From Kryptolebias marmoratus (Eukaryota; Chordata; Actinopteri; Cyprinodontiformes; Rivulidae), in assembly GCF_001649575.2 (NCBI RefSeq), contig NC_051434.1:14887700-14951699 (forward strand): DNA of 64,000 nucleotides, written 5' to 3'. Below, in pieces: positions 1 through 10,986 of this stretch. The translations under genes were made by a program, and so were the position numbers. The first letter of the stretch is position 1. Every line of letters begins with the position of its first letter. The notes under the pieces are model-generated. The model did not search any database, was not told the origin of the DNA, and saw only the letters and a list, made by a program, of their open reading frames with translations.

Positions 1-554
1 ACAAAAAGCATTTGTATTTAAATCAAATGATTTAATCAAACACGGATACAGCAAAGCTTTCATTCAACTGGCACAGCAGATAATAGTTTTGATCCTCTGC
101 AAATTTCTGTTGCCATTCTAATGACGGAGAAGTGTCTGATGAGATGGGCAGAAAGATTACATATCTCGCAAAAACTCCACAGCCTTCTGCTTGTCTCTCT
201 TGTTCATAGGTGGATCTGCTGCTGTGGTGCAAATCAGGATCATTGTAGTCGTTTTTCATTCCACAAGCTGAAAATCTGTTGTTGTATTCAGTTGTTTTTA
301 GATATAAAATGGCTGGGAAAAAAACAAAACAAAACAAAAAAAACTGAACATTCTTAGAATGACTTAAGGCAAGCTCTTTTTGCTCTAATTTACTGAATTG
401 TAAGACATCGCCATGGCAACAGACTTTTTTTCTTTCTAAAAAAGTCAGAAAATTAAAGCATTTGAGATCCAATCGGTCATTGGGCTTCCGCTGCTGCTAA
501 TGCACTCACTCATTGTATTTCTTCTCTTATTCTACTATGCCTCACTTTTTTTAG
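1..554 (+). other. adgrb2: Intron of adgrb2 upstream of the first visible tail exon (partial)
   Basis: No exon could be supported here. The open frames on both strands are short and compositionally simple. A pyrimidine-rich tract followed by TTTTTTTAG at 546-554 forms the acceptor for the exon at 555. The exon coding for the preceding residues lies before base 1. Confidence 0.7.
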
Positions 555-594
555 ACGGATTTTGAGAAGGATGTGGACTTGGCTTGTCAAACAG
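555..594 (+). CDS. adgrb2: adgrb2 tail exon 1: TDFEKDVDLACQT
   Basis: This 40-base exon encodes TDFEKDVDLACQT plus the first base of the next codon (tail residues 1-13). It lies between a TTTTTTTAG acceptor and a GTGAGT donor. In BAI receptors this sequence follows shortly after the seventh transmembrane helix, so the window opens just inside the cytoplasmic tail. The split codon (G then TC) joins the exon at 3677 and restores the family sequence QTV-x-FKEVN. That junction is strong proof of phase. A possible 15-base microexon in the following intron keeps the same phase. Confidence 0.93.
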
Positions 595-999
595 GTGAGT
601 CTTTCTATCCGACTGCTTTCTAAGTTGCTCTCTTCCCTTTGTCTTCATTTTCTTTTATCTCCCTCTCCTGAACACAGGCCTAGCATTGCATTCTGTTGCA
701 TCCTTAGCTTGCTGATGAAATGACAGCCGTTGATGTGGTTCATCTCCACATAGTTGTGTTCAAATTACCATGCCTTATCAATCACACTGATTCTGCCCAA
801 TAAGTGTTCAGTGAGCATATGTTTGGATGAGACTGTGTTCAATTGTGCATGATAATAACACTTAGTGTGTTCAAACCTGTTTCACTTGTTAGTCGACAAT
901 GGTCTTGTGTGGGTACTTGACTGTGTTACGAATGTATCACAGTCTAAGTGTGTGTTGTGCTTTCATATATTAACACTTTCCCCCCCTCTACCCCTGCAG

Positions 1000-1014
1000 A
1001 AAGAGGACACCCAT
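1000..1014 (+). CDS. adgrb2: Candidate 15-base microexon of adgrb2 (in frame)
   Basis: Fifteen bases sit between a C/T-rich acceptor ending CCCCTGCAG (991-999) and a consensus GTAAGT donor (1015-1020). After the single base carried over from the upstream exon it reads E-R-G-H-P and passes the phase on unchanged. The next codon would become TTC, giving QT-ERGHP-F-IFKEVN in place of QT-V-IFKEVN. A TGC lies directly before the acceptor AG, a feature reported near neural microexons controlled by SRRM4. The splice sites and frame are seen; use as an exon is inferred. It could be a chance pseudo-exon. Confidence 0.5.
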
Positions 1015-1253
1015 GTAAGTTTTGTGCCCAACTAACCTGCTCAACACTGCTTGATCCATCTTAGAAATCATTTATTTATATAGAAGAATCCGGATTTAGG
1101 CTAAATTAAATCTGTCCTCACTTCCTTTTTTTTAATATTGTTGCCAGGACATTTACTAAAATGCTGCACTGATATAGCAGCTGATTTTGAAAATAAGAAG
1201 TGAAAGCATGCTCCGCCCAACAATGGGCTAGTCAAGATCTCTTGAAGTGGGGT

Positions 1254-1850
1254 TCTGTGGAAAGGTTAGTTACAATCAATATCATACATGTTGTAGATAG
1301 CTCTTTGAACCAACTCACTTTAGTTAAATACAGTTTAGTTTTGATCAGTCTGACAAGCTAACAGCTAGTCCAGGTGGGGTACAAACAAAGTGGACTTCTG
1401 CCATCTTCTAACAACTTCAATCTTAAAATATATATATTGCAGTTTATTCAAATGCTTTGTTATTGAGTTTTACACAACTGGCAATTTCACATCACATGGT
1501 TATTCTGGCAGAAATATGATATTCCTTCTAAAAGTGTTACTAAAAGTGTAGCTGCTGTTACAAATTCTTTCACTTGCAAAAAATGAAAATAAATAAATAA
1601 AGATGTAAATATGTTAATACCCATGTAATGCAATATTGTTGGTAATGTATAGGCTTCTAAAATTGTGTTCAATTTTTTTAAGGTTAACATTTTAAGATTA
1701 TATCAATCCACTTTGTTCTTGGTCCCACTGATTTAGCCCACTTAACTTGCCAGTCTGAACAAACCTAAACTTTATTCCTGTAAAGTGAGGTGGTTCAAAA
1801 AGCTATCTGCAACAGGTAAGATATTACCTGTTCATAACGTTTCAACAGAG
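1254..1850. mobile_element. MITE-like element with long inverted arms (copy 1)
   Basis: The left arm (1254-1395) is closely matched by the reverse complement of the right arm (1709-1850). Both share the order TCTGTnGAAA, GTT, ATCnTACnTGTTGnAGATAGCT, TTTGAACCAnCTCACTTTA, then a segment ending AACAAAGTGG. The arms are about 140 bases and the centre is AT-rich. No transposase is visible, so this is a non-autonomous foldback or MITE-type element. Related copies lie at about 7022-7925 and 13160-13470. Confidence 0.75.
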
Positions 1851-3676
1851 GCCAATTAAAAATGATTTTACCTGGGTTTTTATTTATTTTTTTATTTTTT
1901 TATTTATATTTTTTGTTGTCATTGCAAAAGACTGAGCATACTTGGTCAAACTTTCTTCAAACTTGTGCTTTTTGTTGTTTTTTTTTTTCTTTCCAAGTGT
2001 GTTTCTGTTGTTAATTGTTTGATTTTATTTTTTTTTAATTCTGTATTTATATATTATTTAAACTTATTGAATTTAGACTGGATTATTATGCACAACAAAT
2101 AGTCAGTCACATTTCTACAGACAGAATAAAATAAAAATGCTAGTTTTTTTTTTTTTTAATTTCCACAAAAGATTATTTAGTAGCTTATTTCCCCAAACTG
2201 ATTAACATTCACAGATTTGTTTTAGACTCATTAACTTTCATATTATGCCACAAAAATAATGACAGTGTGTCACACTGAAACAAATTAAATAATGCCGGAT
2301 TCCTCTATAAGCTTGTTTCTGTCTTCAAGTTTTGTTTTTTTTTTGTTCTTGTTTTTTTTTTGTCGTTTTTTGAAACAGTTTTATGATGCAGATATAAGAT
2401 GGGTTTGATTTCACAAAACTTGTTTAATCTGGTGTGACTGATTCACACTGGCAGCACCGAGACATTTCTGAACTTGGCTAGACTGATTGCTGGTACTGTC
2501 AGCGACAGATCACTGCCTACGATTTTAGTCAAACAAGTAGCCTGCCATTTGGTTAAATCGATGCAGTTTGAGCTGAATTGCTCCGTGGCACGTTTTTATT
2601 ATTTAGCTGGGTTTTGGGGTAACAAAGTAAATATTTGTATGCACTATATTAGTATATCTGTGTTTAATTATATCAAAATTAGCATGACTTTTAACATGAA
2701 TGTAACTTATTTTATCATTCCTGATTAGTTTGTCTGCTCAACAGATGTTAGTTGTGAAAACTGTTTCCCACATCTGGAAGAAGCAGGTATTATTTTCAAG
2801 GGGACCCCCACATTTGTGTGTATTCTGACTATGTTTCCTGCTGATGGCTGTTGATATCACATACTTGTAGTTGCATTCCTAACTTTCGATGCCACCTTGC
2901 AAGTCAGATCAATGCTGCAAAACAATTCAGAGAGGCAGTTTATGGGTTGTCCCTTTAAAACCTTAAACCATCTCATCTCTGCACATAGTTTCAGCAGTAA
3001 GAAGACAGCTTTAGACCATTTTACAATAGCTGTTCTGGAATTGTATACCATCTTTAGCTGTTAGCCTGCACATTTTGCATGGAAACTAACCCAAAGCTAC
3101 TTCAACTATTGTAAAATTTTCATTTGCCCACAAACAAAAATACTTTTCTAAGTTAAAGAAATGCTTGCTCACCAGCATATCTCAAGTTTTAATCCTCTTG
3201 TGGCCAATGGGTCAAATGGACACAACGTTACATGGGCTTCTCTTCTCTCTTCAGTTATGAGGGCCTCATGAGAGTTAACAAAACTTATTAGTAATGGTAA
3301 TGTTGCAAGAAAAAAACAAAAACACCCATGTTGGGTACTGGAAGGCGTAAAATCCCATCTTTGTTTGAATCTTTCTCTTGGAGATGCAGTTTGACTGCCT
3401 TCTCTATCATTGATGGAAACAAATTTCAAATCAGTAATTGATTTGTACCATCTGTTAAACCCAATAATCTTGTTTTCTTATTAACAGTTGTGAAAAAATC
3501 CTCTCTACTGATTTTTATTGCAGTTTCCAAAATATATATATTTTTTCTTTTTTTCTTCCTGTAATCCCCTACCGGTAAACTCCTGATTGCTGCTACTCAA
3601 TCTCTTCCTTGTCATGCCACTCTTGAACACTGCTCCTGTTTGTTCAACTTCTTGTGCCTCCCCAATCTCCCTTCAG

Positions 3677-3849
3677 TCATTTTCAAAGAGGTTAACACCT
3701 GTAATCCAGCCACCATCACTGGAACCCTTTCTCGAATTTCCCTGGATGACGAGGATGATCCCAAGCTTGCAGCCCATCATGAGGGAGGAGTAGGGGTCAA
3801 CTTCAGCTCTCTCCCTGGTAACATCCCACCTCCAAACCTCATTGTACAG
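3677..3849 (+). CDS. adgrb2: adgrb2 tail exon 2: [19 protein letters not shown]...
   Basis: This 173-base exon encodes tail residues 14-71. The first two bases complete a valine codon started in exon 1. It carries the family block [20 protein letters not shown], then an acidic stretch (LDDEDDPK) and a [10 protein letters not shown] segment ending LIVQ. The acceptor is CCCTTCAG and the donor CAG-GTACAT, leaving phase 0. The TITGTLSR block is shared by BAI tails, while the acidic SLDDEDDP run resembles what I recall of ADGRB2. The serine/threonine content suggests phosphorylation sites, but none is demonstrated. Confidence 0.93.
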
Positions 3850-4385
3850 GTACATGTAGCTCATCCTTTAAATCTAATCTTTACTGACAGATTAGGTAAT
3901 AATATTGTTGGAATTCTTAATTTGCCTGTCTAAAATGAGACAAAAAAAATCATAGCTAAATGCAGTACACTGCATATTAATTGAACTTAAAGCAGTAGTT
4001 TAATTGCCCAATTTAATGCCTTGTCCACACAAAAACACAGTTTTTCCAAATTGTATTTATTATTTTTGAAAATATTTTTGTAAACCCTTCACCATGTTTA
4101 GAAATGTCTTCATCCACACAAAAATGACCCGGAATACTTTAGTAGCTATGGCAAACCTGTATGTGGCGCTGTAACACTGCTACAAAACAAAAAACAAAAA
4201 CAGAAAATAGGGTGTAGAGCATGCACATTTTCAAAAAAAAATATATATATATATACTTTTTTGTGGCTCTAGAACACACTGTTTCCATGTGGATGGAAGG
4301 CTGAAACAATAAAAAATCTTTTCATTAAAAAAACAAGCACATGTCAATGGCCCTTTAATGGCTTTTTTTTTTTTTTCTTTACAAG
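3850..4385 (+). other. adgrb2: Intron between tail exons 2 and 3
   Basis: This 536-base intron is mostly occupied by a MITE-like repeat (4022-4355). It ends in a long T tract and ACAAG acceptor just before 4386. Confidence 0.8.
4022..4355. mobile_element. Short MITE-like repeat with inverted ends
   Basis: The left end reads TGTCCACACAAAAACACAG. The right end contains CACACTGTTTCCATGTGGATGG, whose reverse complement resembles the left end. The interior includes GTATGTGGCGCTGTAACACTGC, a phrase I recall from an abundant teleost non-autonomous DNA element. There is no coding capacity. The exact ends and target duplication were not resolved. Confidence 0.6.
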
Positions 4386-5099
4386 GTTCCAACTTTGGGA
4401 GGCCTCAATGAGCTCAATGAGTCACCATTGAAGAAGGAGGTAAACTTGGATCAGCAGAGACAGACGGGTCAGCAGCGCAGTACTGCTCCAATCTACCTGT
4501 GTACTGAGAGCGGCCTGGGCTGGGCTCGACCGCCCACTTCCTCCAACAACTCCCAGGATGGCAGTGCAGGAAGTGGGGGAAGTGGAGGGGGAGGAGGAAG
4601 TGGCGGAGGTGGAGAGGGAGATTACATGGTCTTACCTCGTAGGACGGTCAGTCTTAAACCTCCTGTGCCGCCCTCGCAAGGAGGAGGCCTGGGACTGGGT
4701 GGCGAGGACAAGCCTCTCAACATTGCAGTGGAGGACCCTCCTTTTCCCCCACCCCCCTCTCCTCTGACCCTACATCCAGCAGAGAGCGAGGCCTATCCAG
4801 CAGATTTTGTGCCGTCCAGTGTGGGCGACATGAACATCACCATGAACCTAAACCGCTCATATGGGACTATCAAAACCATGCCCCATGGACATGGACACTT
4901 GATGGGTCAAGGGAGCCATGTGCACTCCCACGGAGGACACATGCATTCCCACGGGCATTCATTCCACCTAAAGCCAGGCCAGAGGCCATCAGTCAGACAG
5001 ATTCTGACAGGAGAAAGTACAGTGGAGAGAACCCGAACCCTGCCACGCAACCTGGGGAGCACCAATGCCAACACCAGCATCTCTGCAGGATCCCTAGAG
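4386..5099 (+). CDS. adgrb2: adgrb2 tail exon 3: large exon with Gly-rich, Pro-rich and His-rich segments
   Basis: This 714-base exon (238 codons, tail residues 72-309) is the largest visible. In order it carries VPTLGGLNELNESPLKKEVN, APIYLCTESGLGWARPP, a Gly/Ser run (tail residues about 129-150), then GDYMVLPRRTVSLKPPVPP. Next come PPFPPPPSPL (FPPPP at residues 191-195), NRSYGTIKT, a His-rich stretch with 11 His in 30 residues (236-265), and GQRPSVRQILTGE...RTRTLPRNLGST. It ends AGSLE. GDYMVLPRRT and SLE followed by an RYSELDFE exon match ADGRB2 as recalled. The donor is GAG-GTGGGT. A GTAAGA four bases further is a stronger-looking donor but would break the frame. The frame runs on only 15 codons past the donor before a stop, as expected for intron read-through. 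Confidence 0.94.
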
Positions 5100-7021
5100 G
5101 TGGGTAAGAGGATGTGGGGAAAGGGAAAGAAGGGTTCCAGATAGCAGCTGAGCTTTTCTCACCTTTCAGCTAAGCAGATATTTTACAGTTATGGATGTTG
5201 TGGTGTGCCTACTTAAGTGATGGTACAGTGATGGATGGAAGTGGGAAAAAAGGCACTCTGAAAATGAGATTCAATTACTTTATGTCATGCTCAGTCCATG
5301 CAAGCATTTTAAGCAGTGTAAATAACTGCAAATGACACAATTTGCATCAAATGTTCATCAGTTAAAAAAAAGTTATTACCACAAGCTGATATGAATCTTG
5401 AAAAGTAAAACTTTATCCAACTTTGTGATAATTAAGATGTTACTCTCTACACAAATACATACTAAAATTTGTTATGTTATACAGTATGCAACTTCAAGTA
5501 ATGTGGGGAAAAAAATAATTTATAAAGCTGAGAGAAGCTATTTTTAAAATCTTGTTTTCATAATGTTATCCTGAGATAATAACTCATTTATTTTGTTATC
5601 TTGCAAGGACAGCGCATGTTTACTAGTTGTCTGCCACTATTTTTTAGAAAACAAACTTTTTTCTGTTAATACAAAGAGAAAAAAAACCTAATTACCACTC
5701 AGGAGGGATGGACGGGAGAGTGATTTGCATGTGAGTTCAACTTGTGATAAGTAGAGCAACTCACTACAGTTTAAAAGTGTTTGGAAAGTTTTTTTTTAAC
5801 TTTTCTGTAACTCTTATGCTTTTAGATATTGAAATACAATTTGCTTGTTTATCCTTAGATAACAATAGTTAACTTGTGATTTTGAGAAAATCACTTAAAA
5901 AATAACTGCAAGTACGGCTATTTTTGTCTTCCAATGAAATTAGATTTTTTTTTTTTTACCAATTAGTGTTGCTTTGAAGCAAGACTGCAATTGTAAATTT
6001 TTCAAAGAAGACCATTTCTAAGACATCTTGTCTATCATGTACAAGAGCCATACACCCAACAGTGTGACAATACCACTCATGTGTGCCTAAGAACAAGTCT
6101 GGTGTAACAGCTGCTGTTATTTTCAGCTGAGTAGTATTTATTGCTGCTGACTGAGACAATGAGTGCTGAAATGAGTCATTCTTAAAATGACAGACGGCTT
6201 CTTATTAGTTTACCGTCTCCATGTGAGTGTGAAACTGTTTGTGTGCAAAACCCCCTTCTAACCGTACAAGGTGGCACAGCAGATGGACTGAGACTGACAT
6301 GATCAGAGGCAACACCCCTGGTGAATGTCATTCAGCCCACTGTAATGTTGAGCACATACGCAACCATTGTCATACATACGTAAAGAGCAACCACATGGTA
6401 ACATGTAGTCATAAACACAGAAAGCTCGGCTACCCCCTCCAATGGTATCTTGCTGACTCAGAAGGCTGATTAAAGAGATGGAAACATCGTTTTCACTGAG
6501 ACCTGCAAATGCCTCATTTGGGGCTGAGGAAGAGTCATTAAAACTCATAAAGAATCACTGTCAGAAGAGGTGCGAGTGCACTCATGAATACCAAAGGAAA
6601 AAAAAACAAGAAATTTGAAAGAAACCTGCTGGATATAATTTACTGTAATTTACTGCTCTAATTCCATCCTGTTTGAATATGCTTGATTTGAAGATGGATA
6701 ACAGACTGTGCCTCTCAAGATTAAATCACAGCAGTGTTTGGCTTCACAGTTTAAACACAGTGACATGTAATGGAGGAATCACACAATTGTACGTTACAGT
6801 TTCATTTCACTGTTGATTTTGTGTCAACAGCTTGCCAATTTGAACTCCAAATGGACCAATTAGAGTGTAAAAAAAGATTCAGATGCCATTTTGTCCAATC
6901 AAAATTACAGTTCAGCCATTTTAAAGCAGCCTTTTGTCAACAAGTTATAATTAATTATTGTGTTACCTATTACATGTATGCTCTTTGAATGGCCTCAGTT
7001 TGGATAAATAGCATTTATTTC

Positions 7022-7925
7022 TGACTAAACTGACAAACTAACAGCTAGTCCAACCAGTGCAAAGATCAAAGTGGATTGCTTCTATCCTAAAACATCATCA
7101 ATCTTTAAAGTTTAACAGGGCTTTATAACAATGATATTTTATTCATCTTTTTGCCTTGATTAGTTCTTCATCACATTAATATTTGCATAGAATTCTATGG
7201 TTATTTGCAAGCACAAAATTGACAACAGCAACTAGTTGTAGCACTTTCAGATCATCCAGGAGCATGTCTGGCACTAATCCAACTTTTTTTTCTGTCAAAT
7301 TAATCATGTAATGCAAAATTAATGTCAGCAGTAAGGTTCAAATAATAGAGTTTGCATAAACCTCTATGAATTTTTGAAGATTCCATTTTGATGGTGGATC
7401 CACTGCTATCATGCTAGTAATGCTAAAAATGGACCCACAGCCAAAACAAATTTTGCTATCTTAAAACAGTTCCAGTGTTCAAAGTTGTATTGAGGTTCAT
7501 GAAAATTATAGTATTTAAACTTTTACAATGTTGTGGATTTGGCATTATACAGTCATTTTGACAAATACATTTGAAAATGACTTCTGTAAGTGCCCCCTGG
7601 ATGCCCCAGAAGTGTTACAACTTGCTGCTGCCACTATCTGCATCTGCAAATAACTGTAGAATTCCTTGTAAATGACTATGTAATGTAAAATTGACAATGG
7701 TGTAAAGATTCATAAATTAGAGATTGCATGAACTGCATTAAAGGTTGTTTTTTTTAATTTTTTCCTAATTTCGAGTTGGTTTAAGATGGCAGCAATCACC
7801 TACATTCTTAACTAAGTTTTGATTAGCTATTTGCATGTTCTGTCAAATTTCTGAGGCTGGTCAAAGAGCTATCTACAACAGGTAAGAAAGAATGTTATTT
7901 GTTCATAATCTTTCCACAGTTGGCA
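7022..7925. mobile_element. MITE-like element, inverted-arm family (copy 2, diverged)
   Basis: The left part (7022-7075) repeats the phrase ACTGACAAACTAACAGCTAGTCCA...ATCAAAGTGGA seen at 1348-1395. The right part (about 7850-7925) repeats GGTCAAAGAGCTATCTACAACAGGTAAG...GTTCATAATCTTTCCACAG, seen at 1790-1850. The outermost left arm is missing or degraded, so the left boundary is approximate. The centre is longer than in copy 1, and unrelated sequence may have inserted. Confidence 0.55.
7588..7605 (-). promoter_or_regulatory. Possible CTCF-type motif
   Basis: The minus strand reads GGCATCCAGGGGGCACTTAC, close to the vertebrate CTCF core CCA-x-CAG-GGGGC-R-C-T. It is a single motif match, judged by eye, inside an intron near repeat sequence. 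Occupancy cannot be judged. Confidence 0.3.
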
Positions 7926-9009
7926 ATTTCAAATGCCTATCTCTTTGACATGCTGTAGTCAACAACATTTTGAAATATAAAAGTGTTTTCCTACAAGAAA
8001 CTGCATCTACATGTGAACAAATGAAAAGCAAACAAAAAAAAAATCCAGGCAAAGCACAAAATGAAATAATTATGCCAGAATTTTGTATGAGTGAGTCAGT
8101 GCCTGTCTTGGTGTATCCTCACCAAAACATGCAATATACATCTCGTGTATATGCATGTTGCTTGAGTCTCATATTGTATAACTCAATCATGGAAGGGCTG
8201 TCTGTAAGGTAAGGATTTCTTCATAGGATGGGTGCAGGGGGTCGAAGTAATTGCATTTGGTTTTCTAAACTCTAATGGCTGAATGCAGAGTGTGAGTAGG
8301 ACACCTCAGGGAGAGACCTCCCTCACTCTGAGTGTTTTTTAAATCCCTGTCTGCCATACCATCAGATCAGCAACTCTACCCTTTCGGAGAAATGAATACA
8401 GCTTTTAACTAACTGTGGAGGGCTGCTCCCCTCTGTGCCAAATGCAAATCTACCAGACAGCGAGAGCCAGATAGAAAGTAAAGCGATGGAATGCAATTCA
8501 ATGCAAAGTGAGGGCCAGATGAGTTGGAAATGTCTGCAGCTGTTAAATTGTCAGCTTGTGTGCCACTTGCTAAAGCTGTGGAGGTACTTAGAATGAGAGC
8601 AGTAGGTTCCAAACAAGATCAGGGAATGAAAACCATCTCTTATATGCTTTTTTGCAGCTTTCTCTTAAGCAGATTGCCTCCTACAAATTCTTGAAAAATA
8701 GCAAAAGGAAAGATTTGCCACAATTTTAGTAAATGTATTGAAATTACATGAGCCGAGAAACTATTATCTCATTGTAATTCTGGGTTATTTCACTTTGCTA
8801 ATCTCATTCCGTTGAAATAATTTGCTTCTTGCCTTGACATTTCTAATATCTGTATCATGTTGGGCAGCTCGTACATATTAGTGCTGCTCTTTTCACTGAA
8901 CAATGGCACTGAGAGGTCCACGGAAAAGATTAAGATTGCGAAAGTTCAATAGGGGTCAAGGGGTGGTCATTGACGCTGTCTTCTCTCCCCCTGCCCCCTC
9001 CTCTTCCAG

Positions 9010-9045
9010 AGGAAAAGAGTACGGTACTCTGAGCTGGACTTCGAG
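9010..9045 (+). CDS. adgrb2: adgrb2 tail exon 4: RKRVRYSELDFE
   Basis: This 36-base exon (12 codons, tail residues 310-321) lies between CCTCTTCCAG and GTAAGC, with both junctions in phase 0. Joined to the neighbours it gives [24 protein letters not shown]. The run (R/K)xRYSELDFEK(V/I)MHTRKRH is a hallmark of all BAI receptors. The exon is too short to be found by open-frame length alone and was identified from splice sites plus homology. Confidence 0.93.
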
Positions 9046-10872
9046 GTAAGCTGTCGGACCTCATCCCTTGTCATCAGCCTGTCTCTGCTTTCTTGTGCTT
9101 CTGCCAGGACATAAGTAACACATAGAGGAGCAAAAGGCACTGCTTAACCCCCTCCTTTGTACATGTCTCCCCTGCACTTAGAGATACAAATCCTTACAGA
9201 GCTGTTCTATGCTGTTTCTCCAACAATGGCCTCAAACTGTCTAGTATAAAGAACAAACTTATGTGTAAAAAAGAAAGAATAAAAATTCTACTGACATGCA
9301 CAATCCAATCAGAAAAGTGTCACATCTTAGGGGGTCCTGGTTGAAGAAACAGCAAAGTAGAGTGCTTCATGTGTCTGGTTGAAATCTGGTGACTGAGTTC
9401 TGGGTCAGAACATACAGTTTGCGACCTCAGTTGATTTTGCAGGTTGGAACAAGATTGTCGACAATCTGTGATAGAGTGTTTGTGTCAGAATGACCCAGCT
9501 GTCTTGTGAATCTCCAGTCTCTAGCAAACATCCCTTACACTAAAACAACTAAAAGCACTGTTGATGCTGCTTTTTTTTTTTTTTTAAACTACATGTCTTT
9601 TTTTTACTGCTATGAAGACTGGACATTCACTTCCCATCATGTAGACAAGTCCTTAATACAAAGGGTATGAGTGATAGTCCACTAACAAGGATAACTGCAG
9701 ATGCTTTTAACCATATGAAAAACGTTCTGGAGAGTCGTCTGTGGTGTTAATTATCGAAGTAGTAGAACCTTTTTTTAAAATGTCAAAGAAACCCTACAAC
9801 CATTGTGTTTACACTTCAGTTTGGGTTACCTGCAAAAAAAATGCATTTTAAAACAATGTTACTACTGTAGTTAGTTAAATTAAGATTTGCTGTCCTCTGA
9901 CTGCATTTCTTTTTCATAAATCTGGAAGTGCTTGATCCAGCGTTAGCACATCAACAATGTGTGTGAACTTACTAAACTTTTACTTTTGCCTATCCCCTTC
10001 TGTATATTCAGTTTACCTTTTTTATTTTCAAAAACCAAAAATTACAAAGACACTTAACAAGGAGGTAGTGACTTTTTTTTAAAGGAGCAAAGATGAGAGT
10101 GCTCCGTCTGAAGTAATTGGAGCTGGTGCTAAGCTCTAGTAGTGGTGGTGATTAAGTGGGTGGGTGGGAGTGCTTGCATCTTGCCCCTGTGTCCCTTTTA
10201 AACTCAAAAACTGCTTTGACAATTAGCCAATACCTAGCAGCTAAAGCACTGCCCATTAACACACACTGACAAATGTACTGTGAGGAAACTGCAGATCTGG
10301 AATTATATGTCTTTGACACAAAACCTAAACATATATATAGTTCTGTTTTTTTACCAAACATAATAGGATGTGTTTCTATCAAATAATTTCTTTTTTATAT
10401 ATTTTTTAATTATTATTTGTTTGCTTGTTTCTTTTTTTTGTACTACTTTGTTGGCCGGTTAAACTGATGCACATTTACAGATTTCCATTGAGTTTGACAA
10501 ATCCTGGAAATAACAAATCCCTTTTTTAGCAGGTGCCAATCTGTATTAAAGGCATTTTTGTCAGTAATTGTAACCAAATTTTCATTTAAAAGACTCTTCT
10601 GCATCAAGCCAATTGCCAAATTCTAAAAGACTGAGGAAGTGGGTAATAGATGAGCATGAGTCGGGAATCGATTGATCTGTCTGCTTCCCTCTCTAACCCC
10701 CCTTCATGGCTGGCATTGCTGCAGTCCCTCAGCCTTTTACTCATTCTCCTGTCTCTCCACTACATTAACCCCTGTCATACAACCTCCATTCTTTATTTTC
10801 TTTTTCTTTTTACTTTTTGTTTGTTTCTATTCATTTTTGCTGTCCCTTCCTGTTTTTTTTTTTCCTTTCCAG
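9046..10872 (+). other. adgrb2: Intron between tail exons 4 and 5
   Basis: This 1.8 kb intron is AT-rich with poly-T tracts (about 9570-9605, 10390-10440). No further exon or clear repeat was recognised. It ends in a long T/C tract (about 10790-10870) and a TTCCAG acceptor. Confidence 0.7.
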
Positions 10873-10986
10873 AAAGTGATGCACACTCGCAAAAGACATT
10901 CTGAATTGTACCATGAGCTCAACCACTCGTCCAAGTTCCACACCATAGACAGGTATAACAGGGACCCCGCCATGTCCACATTCAAG
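10873..10986 (+). CDS. adgrb2: adgrb2 tail exon 5: [18 protein letters not shown]...
   Basis: This 114-base exon (38 codons, tail residues 322-359) encodes [31 protein letters not shown] and PAMSTFK. The basic HTRKRH and following helix-like SELYHEL segment are the best conserved part of BAI tails. The acceptor is CTTTCCAG and the donor AAG-GTAAGA, phase 0. A second possible donor, ATAGACAG-GTATAA at 10953, would shorten the exon to 80 bases and leave phase 2. That would fit the candidate exon at 18619. The long form agrees better with the ADGRB2 sequence (DRY..STxK-REKRWS), so it is taken as the main form. Confidence 0.93.

Larger units (their letters stand above)
595..3676 (+). other. adgrb2: Intron between tail exons 1 and 2
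   Basis: This 3.1 kb intron contains the candidate microexon (1000-1014) and an inverted-arm MITE (1254-1850). It also has T-rich low-complexity sequence at about 1880-2170 and 2330-2370. The rest is unremarkable AT-rich sequence. It ends in CTCCCTTCAG at 3667-3676. Confidence 0.75.
5100..9009 (+). other. adgrb2: Intron between tail exons 3 and 4
   Basis: This 3.9 kb intron includes a copy of the inverted-arm MITE family (about 7022-7925) and a possible CTCF site on the minus strand (7588-7605). No exon was supported. Short open frames here lack splice signals or recognisable sequence. The acceptor at the end is CCTCTTCCAG with a good pyrimidine tract. Confidence 0.75.

Noticed and set aside
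2745..2786. A 42-base exon-like segment (CAACAG acceptor, AAGCAG-GTATTA donor) that is open in the required phase
   Set aside because: Weak acceptor context and non-consensus donor. The peptide (DVSCENCFPHLEEA) matches nothing I know in BAI tails, and such chance pseudo-exons are common in a 3 kb AT-rich intron.
4558..4767. Second open frame inside exon 3
   Set aside because: Out-of-frame shadow of the GC-rich adgrb2 exon.
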